This document shows positions 6,784 to 15,468 of a stretch of 25,225 nucleotides of DNA, piece by piece. The notes under the pieces are model-generated. The model had not been told where the DNA came from, did not search any database, and was given only the letters and a program-made list of their open reading frames with translations. The position numbers and the translations under genes are program-made. The stretch is from JACXTP01 sp963827905 (GTDB lineage Archaea > Thermoplasmatota > Thermoplasmata > Methanomassiliicoccales > UBA472): the NCBI GenBank assembly GCA_963827905.1, contig CAWHCB010000004.1:1-25225 (forward strand), read 5' to 3'. Numbering within the stretch: position 1 is the stretch's first letter; each line of letters opens with the position of its first letter.

Positions 6784-8072
6784 CCCTTCCCCACGCCCTT
6801 GTAGATCAGACCGACCTTGGAGCAATCCTTCTGATTGAAGATGTTCCTGCCGTCGACCACAAGCGGGGTGCGCATCAGCTCCTTAAGTTTGGAAGGCCTG
6901 AGCTCTTTGTAGACGGAATGGTCAGTGACGAAGATCGCGCAATCGGAGCCGCGGAGCGCTTCCTCCAGGTCCTTGGTCAACGGGACCTTGTAATTCCTTT
7001 TCACATATGGGTCGTGGACGATCATTTCGGAGGATCCCATCAGCTCGTCTATGATGCGGATCGCCGGTGAGTTGCGGGTGTCATCGGAGTCCCGCAGGAA
7101 CGCCAGGCCCATGATGGCCACCTTGGGGCGGCCTCCTTTCACGTTATCCTCGAGCAATGAACGGGCCAGGTCCGCAGTGTGAGAGGGCATGGTCTCATTG
7201 AGCTCACGTGCCGGTGCGATCACCTTCGATCCATAATCAGGCGCGGCGCTGAGCAACAACCAGGAATCCTTCGGGAGGCAGTGGCCACCGACTCCGGTGC
7301 CAGGTATGTGCATGTCGCGGTAAGGGCAGGTGTTGACCAGGCGCCTCACCTCGAAAGCATCGGCCCCTAGCCGCTCGCATAATAGCCCGACCTCGTTGGC
7401 GAATGCGATCTGCACATCACGGTAGGCGTTCTCCGTGGTCTTGGCGATCTCGGCGGAAAGTAGGCCAGTGGGATGGATCTCAGCCTGCACCACCTTGGAA
7501 TAGTAATAGGCGCCCTTGCGCAGGGAAGCCTCGTCCAGACAGCCTAGGACGCGCTCGACCTTACGCATGTTGTTGAGCAACTTGCCAGGCATCACCCTTT
7601 CCGGACAGTGGACCAACGAGAAGTCCCTGCCCGCTTTCAACCCGCTCTTGCTCTCCAACGTCGGGATGACCAGTTCGGTCATGGTCCCCGGCGGGAGGGT
7701 GGATTCCACCGAGACCAAGGCCCCTTTGCCCAGGACCCCGGCCACAGAGGACAGGGCGGATGAAAGTTGGCTCAGAACGGGCCTGCGCTCCGCATCGATG
7801 GGCGTGTCCACGCATACGAAGAATGCATCGGCCCCCTTGGCGTTCTTAGGCTCGGTCGTGACCTTCAACCCGCCATCGGAGACGACCCTGCTCAAGAGCT
7901 CCGGTAGGCCTGGCTCGTCCCCCTCGATGGGACAATGGCCGGAGGAGATCATGGAGACCCTTCTCTGATCGATATCGACCCCCAGGACCTCCAGGCCGCT
8001 CTCTGCCAGCACACAGGCCACTGGAAGGCCGACATAGCCCAACCCAAAGACGGCCACTCTCTCTCGTCGCAT
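6780..8072 (-). CDS. wecC: UDP-N-acetyl-sugar 6-dehydrogenase (WecC/WbpA family)
   Basis: The enzyme oxidises C6 of a UDP-N-acetyl-hexosamine to the uronic acid with two NAD. The product would be UDP-ManNAcA (WecC type) or UDP-GlcNAcA (WbpA type); the sequence does not decide which. The 430-residue protein has the N-terminal NAD site AVFGLGYVGLP (residues 7-17), CVDTP at 87-91, ESTLPPGT at 123-130, AEIAKTTENAYRD with catalytic K211, and the active-site C265 in GTGVGGHCLPKDSW. The C-terminal UDP-binding domain contains AFLRDSDDTRNSPA. The ATG at 8072 is supported by GGAGG a few bases upstream (complement of 8077-8082). Its likely partners are the 2-epimerase at 14009 and the Gfo/Idh, acetyltransferase and DegT genes. 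Confidence 0.93.
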   Translation of the reverse strand: MRRERVAVFGLGYVGLPVACVLAESGLEVLGVDIDQRRVSMISSGHCPIEGDEPGLPELLSRVVSDGGLKVTTEPKNAKGADAFFVCVDTPIDAERRPVLSQLSSALSSVAGVLGKGALVSVESTLPPGTMTELVIPTLESKSGLKAGRDFSLVHCPERVMPGKLLNNMRKVERVLGCLDEASLRKGAYYYSKVVQAEIHPTGLLSAEIAKTTENAYRDVQIAFANEVGLLCERLGADAFEVRRLVNTCPYRDMHIPGTGVGGHCLPKDSWLLLSAAPDYGSKVIAPARELNETMPSHTADLARSLLEDNVKGGRPKVAIMGLAFLRDSDDTRNSPAIRIIDELMGSSEMIVHDPYVKRNYKVPLTKDLEEALRGSDCAIFVTDHSVYKELRPSKLKELMRTPLVVDGRNIFNQKDCSKVGLIYKGVGKG

Positions 8073-8096
8073 CTCTCCCTCCTATAAGCTGGGCGG

Positions 8097-8104
8097 ATAA
8101 ATTT
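8097..8104 (-). promoter_or_regulatory. TATA box for the UDP-sugar dehydrogenase
   Basis: On the minus strand this reads AAATTTAT, about 25-32 bases upstream of the ATG at 8072. It lies in the 57-base gap after the upstream glycosyltransferase, so the dehydrogenase probably has its own promoter. Confidence 0.5.
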
Positions 8105-8129
8105 GTTTCCCAACTGGTGTCCTAGTGTG

Positions 8130-9094
8130 TCAAACAACGACCCGTCTCAGGGGAGGCAACAGACCGGCCAGCACTAAAAAGGAGAAGAAGGCCAGGTCCC
8201 TCAACCTTCTCGGTCGGAGCTGGAACAGATAACGGCTCAGGTTCTGATGGCGGAGGTGCATCAATGCCCTCAGGCCATCCCCGGTCTGACCGGCCTTGTA
8301 GAGATATTCAGCCGCCCCCATGGGCATGCTCCATCTCTCCACCACCCATTCCACCTCATCACGATCGTCCCTCTTCGTTCGGATGAAGTCGATGGCACGC
8401 CCGTAGGCCGCCACCTTGTCAGCGAACTCGTCGAAATAGAAGGAACGGGAGAGCGAACCCTCCCTCGTCACCAGATGGAACAACGCCTGTTCCGTCCCCA
8501 CCGCGCTGGACACGGCAAAGAGCTTGAGGCGGAATTCAGCATCCTCGGAATGTGAGCAGCCCTCCTCAAAGCCCAAACCGTAGGTATCCAGTATGCTCTT
8601 CTTGATCAGCAAGGCTCCACAGTTGGCTACCCTCACCTTCCCCAGCAGATATGGGAGGAGGATGTCGCCATTGAATGTCTCACCAGCGGTGTAGATCTTT
8701 CTGTGGTGGACCGCATTCCCCTCTAACGTGTAACCCGAATAGAACAGGTCACTCTGACCGGAACCAAGGTCAGACTTGGCCATCTCCAGGAACCCGGGCT
8801 CCCAAAAATCGTCACCGTCCAGGAATGTGACGTACTCCCCTTGGGAAAGCGCCAAGCCTTGGTTGCGTGCCAAGGACACCCCCCCTTTCTTTATATTGAT
8901 GACCACTCGGAAACGAGGGTCCAAGGCCATTTCGGCCACCACCTCCTCGGTCCCATCGGTCGGAGGGATCGACAATCACCGAGCGCCTCCCAATTTTGAT
9001 AGGTCTGCTCGAGGATGCTGTCCAAACAACGACCAATATAGGGGGCCAGATTGTAAACAGGAACGACGATAGAGACCAGCCCCTTCCTCTCCAT
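8130..9094 (-). CDS. Family 2 glycosyltransferase, two frame changes
   Basis: This is a GT-A fold glycosyltransferase that would transfer a sugar from a nucleotide donor at the membrane face. The start, MERKGLVSIVVPVYNLAPYIGRCLDS, is typical of family GT2, and an ATG at 9094 follows a GGAGGG site. After QTYQNWEAL the frame changes twice within about 15 bases (about 8980 and 8970). Dropping one G of GG and one C of CCC gives an uninterrupted VIVDPPTDGTEEVV. The rest is in one frame: GGVSLARNQGLALSQGEYVTFLDGDDFWEPGFL with the DxD metal site, then an ED motif in CSHSEDAEFRLKLF. The C-terminus is basic and hydrophobic (SRYLFQLRPRRLRDLAFFSFLVLAGLLPPL), suggesting membrane attachment. Repaired length is about 320 residues. 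Donor and acceptor are unknown. Confidence 0.82.
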
Positions 9095-9127
9095 GCTCAA
9101 CCCTCCCTCGGTATTGTCGGTAGAGCC

Positions 9128-9178
9128 TTAATAGTTAGGTCTTCGTCCAGGGCAAGAACGCCCTCAGAAAGAATATGA
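9128..9178. promoter_or_regulatory. Divergent promoter region between two glycosyltransferase genes
   Basis: The minus-strand box CTATTAAG (9128-9135) lies 34-41 bases before the ATG at 9094 and allows a short leader with a GGAGGG site. The plus-strand AT-rich box GAATATGA (9171-9178) lies 26-33 bases before the ATG at 9204 and would give a leaderless message. The plus-strand box is the weaker call. Confidence 0.4.
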
Positions 9179-9203
9179 AGGGTGGTTGATATCATACGGA
9201 CCG

Positions 9204-10169
9204 ATGGTAGGGTGTTCGGTGGTCGTTCCCACCTATAACCGTCCCGACGGTCTGGTCAGGTTGCTCATGTCACTCAACCAGCAGACCCTTCTACCGAGCG
9301 AGGTTATTGTCATTGACGATTCCCCCACCATCGAGTCCGGAGACGAAGGTCAAAGGAATGGTCCTCCAATTCCGACCTCAGATTCCAACTGATCTACCAT
9401 CATAACCAGGTCAGGGCCGGGATCAGGTGCCTCCAAGAACCAGGCCATTGACCTGGCCCGGGGCGAGTTTGTCGCCTTCACCGACGATGATTGCGTCGTC
9501 GACCCTGGGTGGCTCGAGGGATTGACCACCGCCATCCTATCCTCGGGGCCGGACGTGGCCGGCGTCGGGGGCATCAAGCAACCATTGCATGTCAAAGGCC
9601 CGATCAACCGATATTATCAGGCCACTCACAACTCGTCGACAAGAAGGTCGCTTGACACCTGCAATTGCATGTTGCGGAAGGAAGCATTGGTCTCGGTGGG
9701 TGGTTATGATGTGGAACCTCCACCATTTCCGGAGGACACCGGGCTCAGCCTAAGGTTAGTGTTGCAAGGGAGGAGGTTCGAGATCGCACCGAACGCCCTG
9801 GTCTTACATGACTGGCCCGAGGACCTCACATTTTTCAGGCGTAAGGCAAGATTGGGCGGTATGGGCGAGCACGCGATGTACACCAAGTTGATGGGCCGAC
9901 AGCTCACCGACCTCGAGATGGACAACCTGCGGCGAGCAGGATGGGACCTGAAGAACTTCCGGAGCACTCCGCTCACGACCTGGGACCTGATCGCCAACGG
10001 ACTATGGCAATTCAAGCTGTGGTGGAAGAATGGGACCTCCTTACGACAGATGCCGTCTTTGATGAGGCTTTGGTACATCAATGCCATGGAACGTAGGCTG
10101 GGCTGGGACGATTATTCGCCATCGTCAAGGGCGTCAGCAGATGCCGACGGGGGGAAAGAACGGACATGA
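9204..10169 (+). CDS. Family 2 glycosyltransferase, three frame changes
   Basis: The frame begins MVGCSVVVPTYNRPDGLVRLLMSL and continues to VIVIDDSP, a standard GT2 opening. Three single-base gains then move the reading through all three frames between about 9347 and 9421. Reading one base fewer in a GG (about 9347), a CC (about 9386) and a GGG (about 9420) yields an uninterrupted chain through VLQFRPQ, LIYHHNQVRAGSGASKNQAI and DLARGEFVAFTDDDCVVDP, which holds the DxD metal-binding site. From there the frame is intact to the stop codon, with CNCMLRKEAL, FPEDTGLSLRL and LVLHDWPEDLTFFRRKARLGGMGEH. Repaired length is about 320 residues. The stop codon overlaps the next glycosyltransferase start (ATGA), so the two form an operon. 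The gene is divergent from the minus-strand glycosyltransferase. The transferred sugar is unknown. Confidence 0.8.
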
Positions 10170-11125
10170 GGATACTGCACGTCGAGAACGTTGCGGGAGT
10201 GGGGAGCGCCCTCTCCCGCGCCCAAAGAGGATTGGGACACGAATCGGACGTGTTGATAACCTGGCCCAACCGATTTGAGTTCGAGGTCGATCACGAGCAT
10301 GTCTATCAGGGGAAAGGGATGCGGCTCCCATCCGAGATGGTAAAAGTGCTAAGAACATGCCGAAGCTACGATGTCCTCCACGTGCACGGGGGCCTCACAA
10401 GGAAAAGGATCGACATCCTTCTTAGTAGGATGACGACCAAGCAGATCCTCGTCGGTCATTACCATGGCTCGGAGACAAGGCAAGGGTACGGTCTGCACTA
10501 TCGGCGCTTCATCGACCTGGGGGTGGTCGCCACCCCTGACCTGCTTCGATGGCTACCGGATATCGACTATGTCCCGAACCCCGTCGATACTGCCCGAAAG
10601 CAGACTCAATTTACCGGAATACATCAAGCACCAAGATCGTCCACATTCCCTCGGACCGGAGGATCAAGGGGACGGAGGTTATCGAGGAGGCGGTTCGCAA
10701 TCTGAAGGCGAAGCGGGCTGGAGGTCGAACTAACCATTTTGGAGGGGGTCCCACACGGAAAGGCGATGGAGGAGGTGGGCAGGTCTCACATCGTGGCGGA
10801 TTGGATATCCCGGGAGGAGGTGACCGGGGTCCCGGGTATCTACGGGAAGCTGTCCCTGGAAGCGCTGGCCAGAGGGCGTGTCGCTGTATCATTCATCGAT
10901 CCTGGCATAAGGTCGCTTTATCCGGACGACCTGCCGGTTATCTCCCCGACGGGAACGACAGCAGATGACCTGGCAGAATGTCTGGCCCGCATTTGATCAG
11001 AGACCGCCATAACCTCGAGGTCATCGCGGCGAAGGGCCCTAGCTATGTCCGATCGCATCACGACCCAGAAGCAACGGCCCAATGGTTCGTGGATCAGTAC
11101 CAAGCGACTACTGGCCAAGCGATGA
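10166..11125 (+). CDS. GT-B glycosyltransferase (family 4-like), at least four frame changes
   Basis: The N-terminal half is intact: MRILHVENVAGVGSALSRAQRGLGH, YDVLHVHGG, VGHYHGSETRQ and YVPNPVDT, in the style of GT4 transferases. The C-terminal half is spread over three frames but reads continuously if a CCC near 10591, a CC near 10632 and a GGG near 10715 each lose a base and a TTT near 10993 gains one. It then shows KIVHIPSDRRIKGTEVIEEAV, LTILEGVPHGKAMEEVGRSHI, GIYGKLSLEALARGRVAVSF (the E of the nucleotide-sugar site) and ADDLAECLARI. The end is uncertain. The last frame stays open to 11283, across the next promoter, whereas one more base change would give a stop at 11123-11125 and a protein of about 318 residues; I use the latter. 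The start overlaps the upstream glycosyltransferase. The acceptor is unknown. Confidence 0.72.
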
Positions 11126-11160
11126 CCGATCGCTCCATCGAGCACCAGCCTCAGAAAAAC

Positions 11161-11170
11161 TTATTTAAAA
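11161..11170 (+). promoter_or_regulatory. TATA box for the serine-synthesis operon
   Basis: TTATTTAAAA, preceded by a purine/A-rich stretch, is the best archaeal promoter match in this region. Transcription would start near 11190, giving a leader of about 100 bases before the ATG at 11296. That is unusually long for this window. Confidence 0.55.
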
Positions 11171-11222
11171 AGGCAATGTTACCTGCCTATTTGCCACCAT
11201 TCATAATGCCAGCAGCCTGCGA

Positions 11223-11247
11223 TCGGCCCATCGGGCCGTCTGGCCGA
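11223..11247 (+). promoter_or_regulatory. Two mutually exclusive GC stems in the leader of the serine operon
   Basis: CGGCCC (11224-11229) pairs with GGGCCG (11233-11238) across a three-base loop. The overlapping TCGGCC (11223-11228) could instead pair with GGCCGA (11242-11247). Both lie in the predicted untranslated leader. The arms contain GGCC, a self-complementary tetramer, so chance is a real alternative. No protein or metabolite partner can be named. Confidence 0.3.
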
Positions 11248-11295
11248 CGCTCATCTGGTTTTGAACGGGTTGGTCGTCAATGAGAGTTGGTTGAA

Positions 11296-12360
11296 ATGAG
11301 CAGAAAGCTTTTCACAGTGGGCCCAGTCGAGGTCTTCCCGGACACCCTGGAGGCGATGAGCCGTCCCATGGTCGTGCACCGGGGCAAGGATTACCAGAAC
11401 CTGCAGCATGGCGTGGTGGAGAAGCTGCACAAGGCCCTGGACACGGACCTGGAGATATTCCTGTCCCCCTGTTCGGCCACCGGGTTCCTGGAATCCTGCG
11501 TGCGGTGTGGCGTGCACAAGAAGATGACGGGGATCTCGAACGGCTCCTTCGGCGACCGCTGGCAGCAGATCGGCACCCTGAACGGCAAACTGGTCGATCG
11601 CATCGATGCCACCTGGGGCAAGGCAGTGCGCAAGGAGCACATCGAGGGCAAGATCAGCCCGGAGGCCGAGGCCGTCACCGTGGTCTCGAACGAATCGTCC
11701 ACAGGCGTGCTCAATCCCATGCTGGAGATCGCAGACGCGGTCCGGGCCAATGGCGACCCGCTGCTGTTCGTCGACGGCGTGACCGCGGTGGGCGCGGTGG
11801 ACATGCATCTCCGCAAGATGCGACCGGACGCGATGGTGTTCGGCAGCCAGAAGGCGCTGGCATTGCCGCCCGGTCTTGCCATCATCTGCGTCTCGGAGCG
11901 CCTGATGAAGAAGGCGGAGACGGTGCAGAACCGGGGCTACTACTTCGACCTGGTGGAGATCAAGAAGTTCGCGGACAAGGACCTGCCCCTCACCACTCCC
12001 GCCGTCTCGTTGCTCTACGGGCTCGACTACCAGCTGGACAAATGGCTGAAGGAGGGTTCCAGCGCCAGGTATGACCGGCACGAGGCCATGACCAAGATGG
12101 TGCACGAGTGGGCCATGAAGCGCTTCGGCCTCTACGCCGAGCACGGTTTCCGTTCCCGCTCCATCTCCGTGGTGGAGTCAGGACGGTTCGACGTCGCCAC
12201 CTTCGACAAGAAGATCCGGGAGAAGGGTTACGAGATATCGCCTGGCTACGGCAAGGTGAAGGACAGCACCTTCCGCATCGGGCACATGGGCGACCTCACC
12301 ACATCCCATATTAAGGAGCTAATCGATGTGATGGACGCAGTTCTGGAGGAGATGAAATGA
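11296..12360 (+). CDS. Class V aminotransferase, candidate phosphoserine/aspartate aminotransferase
   Basis: This is a fold-type-I PLP enzyme of class V (serine-pyruvate/alanine-glyoxylate group). The 354-residue protein has FTVGPVEVFP at the start, HRGKDYQ near residues 28-34, SPCSATGFLESCVRC near 57-71, FVDGVTAVGAVD with D160, and the PLP lysine K186 in VFGSQKALALPPG. Its stop overlaps the serA start (ATGA). That coupling suggests it aminates 3-phosphohydroxypyruvate to phosphoserine, a reaction shown for broad-specificity class V aminotransferases of methanogens. Other acceptors such as glyoxylate or oxaloacetate remain possible. I chose the ATG at 11296; a TTG three codons upstream (11287) is in frame. 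The predicted leader is long and can fold. Confidence 0.85.
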   Translation: MSRKLFTVGPVEVFPDTLEAMSRPMVVHRGKDYQNLQHGVVEKLHKALDTDLEIFLSPCSATGFLESCVRCGVHKKMTGISNGSFGDRWQQIGTLNGKLVDRIDATWGKAVRKEHIEGKISPEAEAVTVVSNESSTGVLNPMLEIADAVRANGDPLLFVDGVTAVGAVDMHLRKMRPDAMVFGSQKALALPPGLAIICVSERLMKKAETVQNRGYYFDLVEIKKFADKDLPLTTPAVSLLYGLDYQLDKWLKEGSSARYDRHEAMTKMVHEWAMKRFGLYAEHGFRSRSISVVESGRFDVATFDKKIREKGYEISPGYGKVKDSTFRIGHMGDLTTSHIKELIDVMDAVLEEMK

Positions 12361-13964
12361 AGATCCTGATCACAGACGAGCTCTCCAAGGAGGGCATCGA
12401 GATGCTCACCAAGGACCCACAGGTCCACGTGGACGTCCGACCGAAGATATCCCAGGAGGACCTCATCAAGATCATCGGCGACTACGAGGCGCTCATCGTG
12501 CGCAGCGGCACCAAGGTCACCGCCGAGGTCATCGAGGCCGGGAAGAAGCTCCGCGTGGTCGGCAGGGCCGGCGTGGGCGTCGACAACGTGGACGTGGACG
12601 CGGCCACCCGGCGCGGCGTGCTGGTCATGAACACCCCGGCGGCCAACATCGTCTCCGCCTCGGAGCACACCATGGCCATGATGCTGTCCTGGGCCAGGAA
12701 CATCCCCCGGGCCGACGTCTCCATGAAGGCGGGCAAGTGGGAGCGCAACAAGTTCATGGGCATCGAGCTCAGCGGCAAGACCCTGGGCATCGTGGGCATC
12801 GGCCGCATCGGCGGAGAGGTGGCCAAGAAGGCCAAGGCCTTCGGCATGAAGCTGATCGGGTACGACCCGTTCATATCGCAGGAGCTGGCCGTCAAGCTGG
12901 GAGTTCGTTTGATGTCGCTGGAGAAGGTGTTGGAGGAGGCGGACATCATCACCATCCACGCACCGCTCACCCCGGGCACCCATCATCTCATCGGCAAGGC
13001 CCAGTTCGATATGATGCGGCCTCACGTGGTGCTGATCAACTGCGCCCGCGGCGAGATCGTGGACGAGGCGGCCTTGGTGGAGGCGCTCAAGACCAAGCGC
13101 ATCGCCGGCGCCGCCATCGACGTCTTCGAGAACGAGCCCCCCAAAGGCTCGAAGCTGCTGGAGCTGGACAACGTCGTGCTCACGCCCCACCTGGGCGCCA
13201 GCACCAAGGAGGCCCAGGAGAAGGTCTCCATGGAGATGGCCGAGCATGTCAAGATGTTCCTGCTGGAGAACAAGATCTCCAACGCCGTGAACGCCCCCAT
13301 GAGCAAGATGGACCCCAAGGTGGCACCGTTCGTCGGCATCGCCGAGCGCTTGGGCTCCTTCTGCCTGCAGCTGGTCGACGGGCCGGTCAAGAAGGTGGAG
13401 GTGGAGGTGCACGGGGAGATCGCCAACCTGGACACCAAGATGGTCACGGTCTCCGCCCTCATCGGAGTGCTGTCCAACATCACCGGCGAGAACACCAACG
13501 TCATCAACGCCAACCACATCGCCAGGGAGAAGGGCATCCAGATCATGGAGGCCAAGGTGGACGAGGCGGGCCTCTACACCAACATGCTGGTGGTGCGGGT
13601 CCATTCCGACGGCAGCAGGCACGAGGTGCGCGGCACGGCCTTCCCCTCCGACGAGCCGAGGCTCCTCGGCATCGACGAGTTCGACCTGGACATGCCGCTG
13701 GAGGGCGATTTCATACTCACCAAGCACGAGGACATGCCGGGCATGATCGGCCGGGTCGGTTCGCTGCTGGGCTCCAAGGACATCAACATCGCCCAGATGG
13801 GCGTGGGCCGCGAGGGCAAGGGCAAGAAGGCCTTGATGCTCATCTCCGTCGACGACCCGGTCACCAAGGACGTGCTGGACGCGCTGAAGGCGCTGCCTAA
13901 CTTCAAGGAGGCCCACTACGTCCGCCTCAGCCACATGAAGGCCAAGGAGTACATGAACGTCTGA
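12357..13964 (+). CDS. serA: D-3-phosphoglycerate dehydrogenase SerA
   Basis: SerA oxidises 3-phosphoglycerate to 3-phosphohydroxypyruvate with NAD, the first step of phosphoserine synthesis. The 535-residue protein is the long form: substrate and NAD domains, an intervening domain and a C-terminal ACT domain. The NAD site GIVGIGRIGGE lies at residues 144-154. Catalytic residues are R231 in NCARGEIVDE, E260 in DVFENEPP and H278 in LTPHLGAST. The ACT domain begins near residue 455 with FILTKHEDMPGMIGRVGSLLG, and INIAQMGVGRE follows; in this family it often mediates serine feedback. The start overlaps the class V aminotransferase, so one transcript would carry two consecutive steps. No phosphoserine phosphatase is visible. 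Intact and strongly recognised. Confidence 0.97.
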   Translation: MKILITDELSKEGIEMLTKDPQVHVDVRPKISQEDLIKIIGDYEALIVRSGTKVTAEVIEAGKKLRVVGRAGVGVDNVDVDAATRRGVLVMNTPAANIVSASEHTMAMMLSWARNIPRADVSMKAGKWERNKFMGIELSGKTLGIVGIGRIGGEVAKKAKAFGMKLIGYDPFISQELAVKLGVRLMSLEKVLEEADIITIHAPLTPGTHHLIGKAQFDMMRPHVVLINCARGEIVDEAALVEALKTKRIAGAAIDVFENEPPKGSKLLELDNVVLTPHLGASTKEAQEKVSMEMAEHVKMFLLENKISNAVNAPMSKMDPKVAPFVGIAERLGSFCLQLVDGPVKKVEVEVHGEIANLDTKMVTVSALIGVLSNITGENTNVINANHIAREKGIQIMEAKVDEAGLYTNMLVVRVHSDGSRHEVRGTAFPSDEPRLLGIDEFDLDMPLEGDFILTKHEDMPGMIGRVGSLLGSKDINIAQMGVGREGKGKKALMLISVDDPVTKDVLDALKALPNFKEAHYVRLSHMKAKEYMNV

Positions 13965-14008
13965 ACGGGTTGGCAAACGGTTAAGAGCAGCGCCCCCGAT
14001 TCCGGGAC

Positions 14009-15085
14009 ATGCGCATAGCGTCCGTGGTGGGGGCCAGGCCGCAGTTCGTCAAGCTGGCACCGCTGCACCGCGAGCTCGTGAAGAGGCATCGGCACATCAT
14101 CGTCCATACCGGGCAGCATTATGACTATAAGATGAGCCAGGTGTTCTTCGAGGAGCTCAGCATCCCCGAGCCGGACCACAACCTGGGCGTCGGGTCGGGG
14201 AGCCACGGGGAGCAGACGGGGAGGATGCTCTCGGCCATCGAGGAGGTCTTCATGAAGGAGAGGCCGGACATGGTCCTGGTCTATGGCGACACCAACTCTA
14301 CCTTGGCAGGGGCCTTGGCCGCCACCAAGCTCCTCGTTCCGGTGGCGCATGTCGAGGCGGGCCTAAGGTCGTACCGCCGGGGCATGCCTGAAGAGATCAA
14401 CCGGGTGCTAACGGACCACATGGCCGACCTGTTGCTCTGCCCGACCGAGCTGGCCATGGCCAACCTGAGGAAGGAGGGCGTGGAGAAGGGCTGCCACCTT
14501 GTCGGCGACCCCATGGCCCAGGTGCTGCTGGAGATCGAACCGTTGCTGGACCCAGCTGTGCCGGAACGCTTCGGCACCAGACGGGGAGGGTACGTCCTGG
14601 CCACCATCCATCGCCAGGAGAACGCCGACTCCAGGGAGAACATGGAGGGCATAATCGAGGCCATGCTGGAGTACGACGGGGACATAGTGCTGCCACTGCA
14701 TCCCCGCACCGCGAAGAACCTCCGTTCCTGGGGGGCGCTGTCCCGTTTGGAGGCCGCCGACCACATCAAGCTGGCGGAACCGCAGGGTTTCTTGGCATTC
14801 ACCTCGTTGGAGAGGCACGCCCGCATGGTGATGACCGATTCCGGTGGCGTGCAGAAGGAGGCCTATTTCTTCCGGGTGCCTTGCGTCACGGTGCGGGACG
14901 AGACGGAATGGGTGGAGACCCTGGAAGGGGGTTGGAACGTTCTCACCGGGGCCGACAAGGGACGGATCGCCGCGGCCTTGCAGAGACCGAGGCCCAAGAC
15001 CGAGCCAAGGCTAACCTATGGGGACAAGCACGTCTCGCAACGGATCGTGGAGTGCATGGAGGCCTTCATGGCCTCAAGGTCATAG
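14009..15085 (+). CDS. wecB: Non-hydrolysing UDP-N-acetylglucosamine 2-epimerase
   Basis: The enzyme interconverts UDP-GlcNAc and UDP-ManNAc, or their uronic-acid derivatives in the WbpI branch, through a 2-acetamidoglucal intermediate. The 358-residue protein has the GT-B-like fold signatures VVGARPQFVKLAPLHREL, HTGQHYDYKMS and YGDTNSTLAGALAA with D94, HVEAGLRS with E116, MPEEINR with E129, and ATIHRQEN with H201. The C-terminal half has MTDSGGVQKEAYFFRVPCVTVRDETEWVE, which binds UDP. The ATG at 14009 lies about 27 bases after a weak AT-rich box (GGTTAAG near 13979), compatible with a leaderless message. The last six bases overlap the convergent MTH1187-type gene. The likely partner is the UDP-sugar dehydrogenase at 6780. 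The sequence alone does not distinguish WecB from WbpI substrate use. Confidence 0.93.
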   Translation: MRIASVVGARPQFVKLAPLHRELVKRHRHIIVHTGQHYDYKMSQVFFEELSIPEPDHNLGVGSGSHGEQTGRMLSAIEEVFMKERPDMVLVYGDTNSTLAGALAATKLLVPVAHVEAGLRSYRRGMPEEINRVLTDHMADLLLCPTELAMANLRKEGVEKGCHLVGDPMAQVLLEIEPLLDPAVPERFGTRRGGYVLATIHRQENADSRENMEGIIEAMLEYDGDIVLPLHPRTAKNLRSWGALSRLEAADHIKLAEPQGFLAFTSLERHARMVMTDSGGVQKEAYFFRVPCVTVRDETEWVETLEGGWNVLTGADKGRIAAALQRPRPKTEPRLTYGDKHVSQRIVECMEAFMASRS

Positions 15086-15364
15086 TTTGGCCCGGACGCT
15101 CTCCACCTTCGCGCTCATGTGCCGCTCAACCTTCCGGTCATCGATCTTGATGTCGGTCACCACTCGGCCTGACATGCTCAAGACCTTCCTGTGACAGCTC
15201 ATGATGACCGCCATGACCTCCTCCATGTCCCCTTGCACGATGGTGCCCATGGGCGTAAGCTCATGGTCCAGACCGGAGGCCTGCACGACCTTCACGCATT
15301 CCGCCACATAATGGCTCAAACTCTCCCCCACCCCGATCGGCATAACACTGAACTCCGCTATCAT
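15080..15364 (-). CDS. MTH1187-family (YkoF-fold) thiamine-binding-like protein
   Basis: This 94-residue protein matches the MTH1187/YqgV family. Features are an N-terminal strand with IAEFSVMPIGVGESLSHYVAECVKVV, the central GLDHELTPMGTIVQGDMEEVM, and a closing strand with RVVTDIKIDDRK. The fold is a ferredoxin-like pair of strands and helices, and members form oligomers. Relatives are annotated as thiamine-binding, but the cellular role is not well established. The ATG at 15364 is preceded at a suitable distance by GGTG; a GTG at 15373 is in frame but adds nothing conserved. The gene converges on the 2-epimerase with a six-base overlap. Its promoter carries an unusual perfect palindrome. Confidence 0.8.
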   Translation of the reverse strand: MIAEFSVMPIGVGESLSHYVAECVKVVQASGLDHELTPMGTIVQGDMEEVMAVIMSCHRKVLSMSGRVVTDIKIDDRKVERHMSAKVESVRAKL

Positions 15365-15425
15365 TTGGAACACCTGCGAAAAAAGACGATGATTTTCGGA
15401 TGGCGGAAGATTTCTGCATAGGTTC

Positions 15426-15443
15426 TTATAAAGGTGTCGACAC
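15426..15443 (-). promoter_or_regulatory. TATA box abutted by a 10-base palindrome, MTH1187-type gene
   Basis: On the minus strand, TTTATAA (15426-15432) is preceded almost directly by the perfect palindrome GTGTCGACAC (15434-15443), which occupies the BRE position. Transcription would start near 15403, giving a leader of about 40 bases. A dimeric regulator bound there would block TFB, so repression is a reasonable guess. Confidence 0.4.
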
Positions 15444-15468
15444 GAATTTTGGTACCTGGTTTATCAAC

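Noticed and set aside
9340..10740. Programmed +1 frameshifting in the glycosyltransferase genes
   Set aside because: Too many sites in one short region, no shared slippery sequence, and both gains and losses elsewhere in the window. Run-length error explains the pattern better.
12246..13976. 576-codon open frame on the minus strand opposite serA
   Set aside because: It is very rich in His, Asp, Leu and Val, with no motif. It is an antisense shadow of the strongly C/G-ending serA codons.
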